Source: an uncultured Bacilli bacterium (GTDB lineage Bacteria; Bacillota_I; Bacilli_A; RF39; UBA660). From it: a stretch of 11,815 bases of DNA. Under the pieces are notes generated by a model. It was not told the origin of the DNA. It saw only the letters and a program-made list of their open reading frames with translations, and made no database searches. The stretch's first letter is position 1. Every line of letters starts with the position of its first letter. This document shows positions 7,901 through 11,815 of this stretch, piece after piece. The position numbers and the translations under genes were made by a program. The stretch covers positions 1 through 11,815 of the forward strand of contig CANQDB010000036.1 in NCBI GenBank assembly GCA_947591175.1, written 5' to 3'.

Positions 7901-8097
7901 CGGTCCCGCATCTCTTTAGCCGCCGCTTTCGTAAATGTTAAGATAAGTAATTGATCTAATTCGACTCCTTCTTTTAGTTTTCGTAGAACCCGTTCCGTTA
8001 AAACGGCAGTCTTACCAGATCCCGCTCCGGCACTTACTAAAATATTTTGACCTTCTAAATCAATTGCTCGCTGTTGTTCCTTCGTCCATTGGGGCAT
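4984..8097 (-). CDS. addA: ATP-dependent helicase/nuclease subunit A (AddA)
   Basis: A UvrD-like superfamily 1 helicase with a C-terminal nuclease. With AddB it processes double-strand DNA ends for homologous recombination. Motifs in order, counted from the ATG at 8097 (1037 residues): Walker A A-G-A-G-S-G-K-T near 23-30, F-T-K-A-A-A-K-E-M near 55-63, motif II D-E-Y-Q-D near 358-362, G-D-I-K-Q-S-I-Y-R-F near 383-392, N-F-R-S-R near 421-425, T-I-H-A-S-K-G-L-E-F near 717-726, and motif VI Y-V-A-L-T-R-A-R near 790-797. The PD-(D/E)xK nuclease shows G-I-I-D (D976), D989-Y-K991 and Q-L-E-G-Y near 1003-1007, so it looks catalytically intact. It is shorter than the roughly 1,200-residue Bacillus protein. 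Three ATGs and an upstream GTG stand in a row; ATG 8097 lies 8 nt past AGGAGG and is preferred. The gene start overlaps the end of addB. Confidence 0.95.
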   Translation of the reverse strand: MPQWTKEQQRAIDLEGQNILVSAGAGSGKTAVLTERVLRKLKEGVELDQLLILTFTKAAAKEMRDRIRGAITENGSLKDQLAKVDTAFITTFDSYALSLVQKYHYLLGVSRNLKIADDGIIKIAEQKILTDLFESRYDKEDALFQELIATFFVRGDDALQENILAMYKKLDLRYDKRSYLENYMKNYFTDEVIESRLKDYLAYLKDQVAELHYQVELLSYEVDGDFYAQVEDMLTPLWNAQSYSDIKRAIDVSLPHLKNATPEAKNRRKTVKDTQDKIKELLRYQDEEEIKSILLSTKNTTQVIVDLLLDFDTLFTNYKEANELYTFTDISKLAIKLVLENKNVAQEISEGFNEILVDEYQDTSDLQELFISAIAKNNVYMVGDIKQSIYRFRNANPLIFKEKYEHFAKGENGVKIDLNKNFRSRQEVLEDINQIFDRVMDSRIGGANYRESHRLLFGNNDYVNEGKVDVSCNLEIRNYNRLDYKEFTSEEKEAFLIAQDIKDKVENGYLVVNRKPFYVRPVRYDDFAILIDRSKSFDLFKKVFTYFKIPISIEKEENMANDDDLGLIKNILRLILKTKEKNYDSNFQFAFMAVGRSYLFRYLDEELFEALKEEDYFRLPMMDIVSNLSQKLEIFTARQLLKAIFEDFDFYEKMISIGNIESRLNRMEYLLNLASSLEEQGYTVYNMIDYFEDIVDLSLDIKYKINEAKGNSCRIMTIHASKGLEFPICYYAGLASRFNISDIKDKFLYHERFGIITPYFKEGIGETITKLLFKEDFYEQEISERMRLLYVALTRAREKMILFTSINPEKIPLLLPKDQVEFSERIKYKSFENLLKSIYQNLEPYIVNVDLSKANLTKDYNISSKIPFSELITESEEDLVSKERVYEKEEVVNKRYSKETKHLFTKEEKENMTFGKKFHEILENIDLQNVDESLLPEFYLKKIQVLTSLPMVKDAKEIYQEYEFYDLDEHRHGIIDLLLVHENENYIVDYKLKNIEDDAYIAQLEGYKKYIEKRTNKKTTTYLFSIMEGTLKEVSTN

Positions 8098-10468
8098 CAT
8101 CATCACCTCCTAGATATGAAAAGTCTTTTATTTTTTCTAAATATTCTATATCTTCATTTTTGCGATAACAAAGTTCTCTAAACGGACAATGCTCACAACT
8201 TACTAAATCGTCACCAATTTGTTTAGGATTAACAATGAAGTTACCTTCAAGTATCTCTTTCGTTGCCTCTTTTATTTTTGCTTCGACCAAATTACATAAA
8301 GCATCTATTTCTTTATCATTTAGGACTTTACTATAACTATAAAATCCCTTAGAACTAACCTTCATACCTTTAATAACTTTACTATTAACATAATCCGAGT
8401 CCATCTTAGTTAAAACTGCTTCATCACTATTGCTATAGCCAACTAGTCTAAGTTTTTCTTCTTTTTGCTCTACATAACTTTTGTTTAAGGCAATAGCAAT
8501 TTCGTTATTTAAAATCTTTTGTAAATAGAAACCTACAAAACGCACCTTTGTAAATCTTGGACTATTTTTAACTAAATACAAGTACACTGGTAGTTGCATA
8601 TCTAGTCCATAGTAAGCATTATGAAAATCATCATGAAGAATTCCTGTCTTATAATCGATAACTGTAACATAAAATGTATCCTGTTCTGTATGATAAAGTA
8701 ATTTATCGATAAAACCTGTGAACACGACTGGAATTACCCCTTCTTGAGGAATAGTAAAACCTTCTTCATAATAGGCTTGATCTAAGAAACAAGTCTCCAT
8801 TTGTTTTTTAATAGTTTCGATAACAAAGACTAACTCTTCTTTTAATTTTCCAAGAAGCCACTCTTCTTTTTTAGAAAAAGTTACATCCTTGATATTTTTT
8901 TGAAAAGAATTATTAAAATCAAACCCAGGTAAGAATGCTTCTTTTAACACACCATGAAATATATTACCAATTTTCATAACAAAAGTATCCTCCGTTGGAT
9001 TAAGATTTAAAATACGTCCTGCATAATACTTGAAATGACATTGATAATATTCGTTAATAGTAGTATAAGATAGTTTTAATTTGTTATTTAAAGAAGCATA
9101 CATTTTTTCTTTAGTAATTCCCATAAATTGATTTGAATATGTTTGATATGGAAAGTCTTTAAAATATTTAAAATGCCTGCTTAACTTTTCCGTCTTAGTT
9201 CCAAATTTATAGAGTTCATCTAACTCTTTAGCAAATCTTAGTCTTTCGTCAATTATACTATATATTTCGTTTGTCTCAAGTGGCTTTTTAACTTCCCAGT
9301 TCTCTTCTTTAATAATAACAGATGGATAAAAACTATCAAAGGCACTCTTCTCTTTATAAGTAATTGTCAAATTAGAAAAAGTTCTTAAGTAATGAAGAAG
9401 TCTCTTTTTTTCAAGTTTTGTTTTTTCTAAACTTGTAAATAATCCTAGTTTTTGTTTTTCCATATCCGTTAAATAATCTTTATCCTGAAAAGTAATTGGA
9501 AAATTTTCTTGATTAAAACCTAGTAAAAAGACATAATCATCTTCTTCATAAGATGTATATAAAGGATCCACTGATACTTCTTCTTGATAAATAGTACTTT
9601 TTAATTTCTTATTCTTTAACTCCATTTTTAAAAGTGGTAAAAGTTCTAAAATAGGCCCACTATAGTCACTATAGAGATTTCCCACTTCAAGTAATAAATC
9701 ATAATAAGGATTATCCTTATCATTATCAAAAGTACTAATTACTTCTTCCATCGTCCCTTTTTGAGATACTATCTCTAGAAACCTTTGTCCTAAGACTGTT
9801 CCATAAAGAGTACTCTTTTCTTCTATATCAAGTAGAATATGATAAAAAGAAAAAACTCTTGGTAACACGACCTCATATTCGTTAGTTACTCCAACAAGAT
9901 GTATCTTGGAAAAAGGTATACCTTTTTCCTTTAACTTAAGAATCTCTACTGCTACAAACCGTACTTCTTCTTCAATAGTTTCAAAAGCATAGACAAGTGG
10001 TTCTTTGGTAATAGAAACTTCGTCTAAATAGATAACCTCGGTAATTTTTGCAAGGTCCTGAACAAGTAAGGTTCCCCTATCATCTAAAAGACTCCTAAAA
10101 ACTAAGATTTTCTTTCTTTTTAAAAGCGTTTCAAAAGACGGATTATGATAAAGTAATCCTTTTTCGAGTAATTTATCCTTCAAAGAAACTAAGTAATTAA
10201 GTTTTTCCGAGTCATACGAAGACTCATTAAGAAAGTACATATTCTTTAAGTAGATATCGATTAATTCAGGGGCTATTTTTTCTTCATCAAATAGATATAA
10301 TTTAGTCTTTTCGTCGTAGTCAAAATAGAATTTACGAATTACTTCTTCAATTGACAAAACTTTAATCTTAACAAAAGTATTAGTCTTAGCAAGTTCTTGA
10401 ATCATCGATCTTTTGCGATTACTTGGAACTAAGAGAATACTTTCCGTTTCTAAATAATCTTCGAGCAT
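8060..10468 (-). CDS. addB: AddB-like helicase-nuclease subunit with a C-terminal iron-sulfur nuclease
   Basis: An 802-residue partner of AddA. The C-terminal third is a RecB-type nuclease of the AddB class: H505 (G-N-I-F-H-G), D588 (G-F-I-D), D605-Y-K607-T-G and Q625-L-P-V-Y. Four cysteines, C477 and the C758-x2-C761-x5-C767 cluster, match the 4Fe-4S pattern that staples AddB nuclease domains together. The N-terminal part is poorly conserved, with no G-x-x-G-x-G-K-T loop where Bacillus AddB (about 1,170 residues) has one, so this is a short form. ATG at 10468 has AAGGA (10482-10478) 9 nt upstream. The TGA stop at 8062-8060 lies 38 bp inside addA, so translation of the two is probably coupled. 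The identification rests on the nuclease/cysteine pattern plus the addA neighbour. Confidence 0.9.
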   Translation of the reverse strand: MLEDYLETESILLVPSNRKRSMIQELAKTNTFVKIKVLSIEEVIRKFYFDYDEKTKLYLFDEEKIAPELIDIYLKNMYFLNESSYDSEKLNYLVSLKDKLLEKGLLYHNPSFETLLKRKKILVFRSLLDDRGTLLVQDLAKITEVIYLDEVSITKEPLVYAFETIEEEVRFVAVEILKLKEKGIPFSKIHLVGVTNEYEVVLPRVFSFYHILLDIEEKSTLYGTVLGQRFLEIVSQKGTMEEVISTFDNDKDNPYYDLLLEVGNLYSDYSGPILELLPLLKMELKNKKLKSTIYQEEVSVDPLYTSYEEDDYVFLLGFNQENFPITFQDKDYLTDMEKQKLGLFTSLEKTKLEKKRLLHYLRTFSNLTITYKEKSAFDSFYPSVIIKEENWEVKKPLETNEIYSIIDERLRFAKELDELYKFGTKTEKLSRHFKYFKDFPYQTYSNQFMGITKEKMYASLNNKLKLSYTTINEYYQCHFKYYAGRILNLNPTEDTFVMKIGNIFHGVLKEAFLPGFDFNNSFQKNIKDVTFSKKEEWLLGKLKEELVFVIETIKKQMETCFLDQAYYEEGFTIPQEGVIPVVFTGFIDKLLYHTEQDTFYVTVIDYKTGILHDDFHNAYYGLDMQLPVYLYLVKNSPRFTKVRFVGFYLQKILNNEIAIALNKSYVEQKEEKLRLVGYSNSDEAVLTKMDSDYVNSKVIKGMKVSSKGFYSYSKVLNDKEIDALCNLVEAKIKEATKEILEGNFIVNPKQIGDDLVSCEHCPFRELCYRKNEDIEYLEKIKDFSYLGGDDDAPMDEGTTASN
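8106..8111 (-). promoter_or_regulatory. Shine-Dalgarno of addA, inside addB, deciding the start
   Basis: AGGAGG (8111-8106), continuing as GTGAT, is a near-perfect match to the 16S rRNA 3' end. It leaves 8 nt to ATG 8097, 5 to ATG 8100 and 2 to ATG 8103, and it overlaps the GTG at 8106, which therefore cannot be the start. It is encoded as G-G-D in the last part of AddB. Confidence 0.75.
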
Positions 10469-10560
10469 AACTTCACATCCTTATATAAGTACAATTCCTA
10501 CTTCAAGTATAATACTTTTGAGGCTTTTATAAAAGGATATTTTTTGGTATTTTTTTCATA

Positions 10561-10589
10561 CAAAAACTGTGTAGTTATGTTTACACAGT
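10561..10589 (-). terminator. Hairpin with T-run after the DGR-target-like gene
   Basis: On the minus strand ACTGTGTA (10589-10582) pairs perfectly with TACACAGT (10573-10566) around an 8-nt loop, and the stem runs into TTTTT (10566-10562). It begins 20 nt past the TAA stop and is most simply a Rho-independent terminator that keeps this gene apart from addBA. Some DGR target genes also have a hairpin just after the variable region that assists homing, so a double role is possible. Confidence 0.65.
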
Positions 10590-10609
10590 AAATTATATAA
10601 ATTCATATA

Positions 10610-11815
10610 TTACGGAACCAAAACCAGGCGGAACGAGCCAGAGTCGTCCGCAGTACCACTGTAGAAGCTGAAGTTGAATACACCTGCACCGGAAGCGCCG
10701 TTGAAGCTGCCGCCGCGGCGGAACCAAGGGGTCGTCGCAGACACGAAATAATTATAATCATTATACCAACCTGATGTTTCTGATAAAGCATGTCCATAAC
10801 ATATTCCTTCGTCACCACATGCTGTAGTTGCATTGGTTGTTTTATATAAATCGTAATATTTTGTGTCTTCTGGAAACGCTATTCCGTCAGAATAATCACT
10901 TCCATTTTGTAATTTACCATTAAATCCTGAATTATTCGATGCAGCCATTCCGCTTCTTGGTTGTCCATCGTCATCAGCAAGGACTCCCATGACATATTCA
11001 TAAACTCCACCAGACATATCGTACACACCTGTTATATTTCCAGTAGTTGAGGCCTTTTGGCCTGCTTCTTTTTCATAGGTGTTAGCACAAACACTATCAG
11101 AAGAGGCATCAGGAGTATCTCCTGCAATTCCAGTTGTATATTTAGAACAGTTATTTATGTATACTTCTTTTTCTGCTCCATCGTAATCATCATTTCCGTA
11201 CTTTCCATATGTACTTTGAGATAAATAAGCAACTGCTCCCCATTCACTATTCTTACTCATATGAGTATCTTCTGTTCCTGAGAAACCATACTCTTCTTTA
11301 AATTCATTTACCATTTTTTGAGATACTGTAAAGGCTTTGGCTGGTTGAATATAAGTCCATGATGCAACATTTGGCTTTATTTGTGGTTTTATTGTATCTA
11401 CATTACAATCCGAAGTATCACTACAAGAGTCTTTAGGACTCGTTTCAAACTTTCCATACCAAAATCCTTCTAAATCCTTTTTTCCAAATTTGAAGGCTGG
11501 ATGTACTTTATAATTTTCACCGCATCCTGTAGTTGTTCCCGTTAAAAAACGAACTTTTATTTCTCCTGGAGTTTCTTTTGAACCTCCTGCATAATTTTCG
11601 ATTTCCTTAGTATCATACTCATATCTTGGTATCCAGACCCACATAGTATTGATATATTTTTCATCAACTACATTATTTTCTGTAGCCTGAGTTAATGTTC
11701 CTCTTTGTTCCTCAACTACTGTTACGGCATTAGCCCATTGTTGAGTACTATAATCATACCAACTATTATCTTTATTAGTTTTATCTGCTACTACCCAATT
11801 TCCATTCTTATAAAC
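10610..11815 (-). CDS. Formylglycine-generating-enzyme-like (C-type lectin fold) protein, probable DGR target, 5' end missing
   Basis: The frame is open from the TAA at 10612-10610 to the window edge (401 residues, start not seen). A Met at 11644 is internal: 57 upstream codons continue in frame without a stop and look like the same protein (for example W-Y-D-Y-S-T-Q-Q-W-A-N-A). Blocks visible are M-W-V-W-I-P-R-Y-E-Y, H-P-A-F ... L-E-G-F-W-Y-G-K-F-E-T-S, G-A-V-A-Y-L-S-Q-S-T-Y-G, Y-D-M-S-G-G-V-Y-E-Y-V-M-G and the closing W-F-x-R-G-G-S-F ... F-R-L-V-L. This matches the FGE-sulfatase/SUMF1-like fold, used by many DGR variable proteins as a C-type lectin scaffold for ligand binding. I see no evidence that it is an enzyme. 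Relatives are often surface proteins, but the N-terminus that would show a signal is outside the window. The last 45 codons differ sharply in base composition from the rest. Confidence 0.85.
   Translation of the reverse strand, partial: VYKNGNWVVADKTNKDNSWYDYSTQQWANAVTVVEEQRGTLTQATENNVVDEKYINTMWVWIPRYEYDTKEIENYAGGSKETPGEIKVRFLTGTTTGCGENYKVHPAFKFGKKDLEGFWYGKFETSPKDSCSDTSDCNVDTIKPQIKPNVASWTYIQPAKAFTVSQKMVNEFKEEYGFSGTEDTHMSKNSEWGAVAYLSQSTYGKYGNDDYDGAEKEVYINNCSKYTTGIAGDTPDASSDSVCANTYEKEAGQKASTTGNITGVYDMSGGVYEYVMGVLADDDGQPRSGMAASNNSGFNGKLQNGSDYSDGIAFPEDTKYYDLYKTTNATTACGDEGICYGHALSETSGWYNDYNYFVSATTPWFRRGGSFNGASGAGVFNFSFYSGTADDSGSFRLVLVP
10613..10747 (-). other. Candidate DGR variable region (VR) at the 3' end of the lectin-fold gene
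   Basis: These 45 codons are about 61% GC with only 15 adenines in 135 nt (11%) on the coding strand, whereas the preceding 47 codons are about 39% A. Codons for changeable residues mostly end in C, T or G (AGC, AAC, GAC, TAC, GCG, TCG, ACG), as expected if AAC/AAT codons of a template had adenines replaced. Fixed positions (P-W-F, R-G-G, G-V-F, F-R-L-V-L) use codons without adenine at their key bases. The exact left border is uncertain and could lie some codons upstream. No template repeat, Avd-type accessory gene or reverse transcriptase is in the window. Confidence 0.7.

Noticed and set aside
8104..8106. GTG at 8106 as the addA start
   Set aside because: It overlaps the AGGAGG motif and so cannot be initiated from it; ATG 8097 has ideal spacing.
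10490..10560. Promoter for addBA
   Set aside because: A TATACT -10-like element (10511-10506) is present, but no -35 at 16-18 nt matches more than about three positions, and there is no extended -10. Short AT palindromes nearby are expected by chance at this composition.
10603..10833. Minus-strand 76-codon frame over the end of the lectin-fold gene
   Set aside because: It is an out-of-frame shadow. The Ala-rich stretch is an artefact of the GC-rich variable region, and the overlapping frame has the real protein motifs.
10610..11644. Starting the lectin-fold gene at the Met codon at 11644
   Set aside because: The frame continues open for 57 more codons to the window edge with sequence typical of the same protein, and no ribosome site precedes that ATG.
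10613..11815. Active sulfatase-modifying (formylglycine-generating) enzyme
   Set aside because: The fold motifs match, but I could not identify the active-site cysteine pair with confidence, and the diversified tail fits a binding protein better.

Overview
The window is 11.8 kb of AT-rich DNA, with every supported gene on the minus strand, so it reads biologically from right to left. A low-GC Bacillota (Firmicute) is suggested by AddA/AddB recombination-repair subunits rather than RecBCD, a CBS-domain family II pyrophosphatase, strong AGGAGG ribosome sites and sigma-A type promoters. The long frames contain no in-frame TGA, Trp is TGG and addB stops on TGA, so the standard bacterial code applies and not the Mycoplasma code. 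An uncultured gut-type Bacilli relative with compact genes is my inference, not something the sequence proves.

Right edge (10610-11815): the 3' part of a large gene whose start lies outside the window. It encodes a formylglycine-generating-enzyme-like / C-type-lectin-fold protein. Its last 45 codons differ abruptly in composition from the rest: about 61% GC and 11% A on the coding strand, against about 39% A just upstream. They encode a W-F-x-R-G-G ... G-V-F ... F-R-L-V-L tail. This is the look of the variable region of a diversity-generating retroelement (DGR) target. No reverse transcriptase or template repeat is in the window. A hairpin with a T-run follows the stop.

Middle right (4984-10468): addB and addA overlap by 38 bp and are translationally coupled. 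They encode a compact AddAB helicase-nuclease for double-strand-break end processing. Both proteins are short for their families, and AddB has no visible N-terminal Walker A loop.

Middle (3281-4968): a family II inorganic pyrophosphatase with inserted CBS and DRTGG domains. It has its own near-consensus promoter, which is embedded in a perfect 18-bp inverted repeat (46 bp overall), a likely operator. A terminator closes this unit.

Left (135-3204): a three-gene operon from an extended -10 promoter. The first gene is a DUF368 (PopT-like) undecaprenyl-phosphate translocase. The second is a fused reading frame joining a C-terminally shortened UppP undecaprenyl-diphosphatase to a complete ZIP metal transporter. 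The third is a membrane protein of the CmpB/DUF1113 'ABC-transporter type IV' family. The first two enzymes fit one pathway: UppP makes undecaprenyl phosphate on the outer face and PopT returns it to the inner face. At the UppP/ZIP junction an ideal Shine-Dalgarno and ATG are buried in the frame, suggesting a recent in-frame fusion of two genes, with ZIP possibly still made separately. A terminator overlaps the last stop codon. Positions 1-113 hold no feature I can support.
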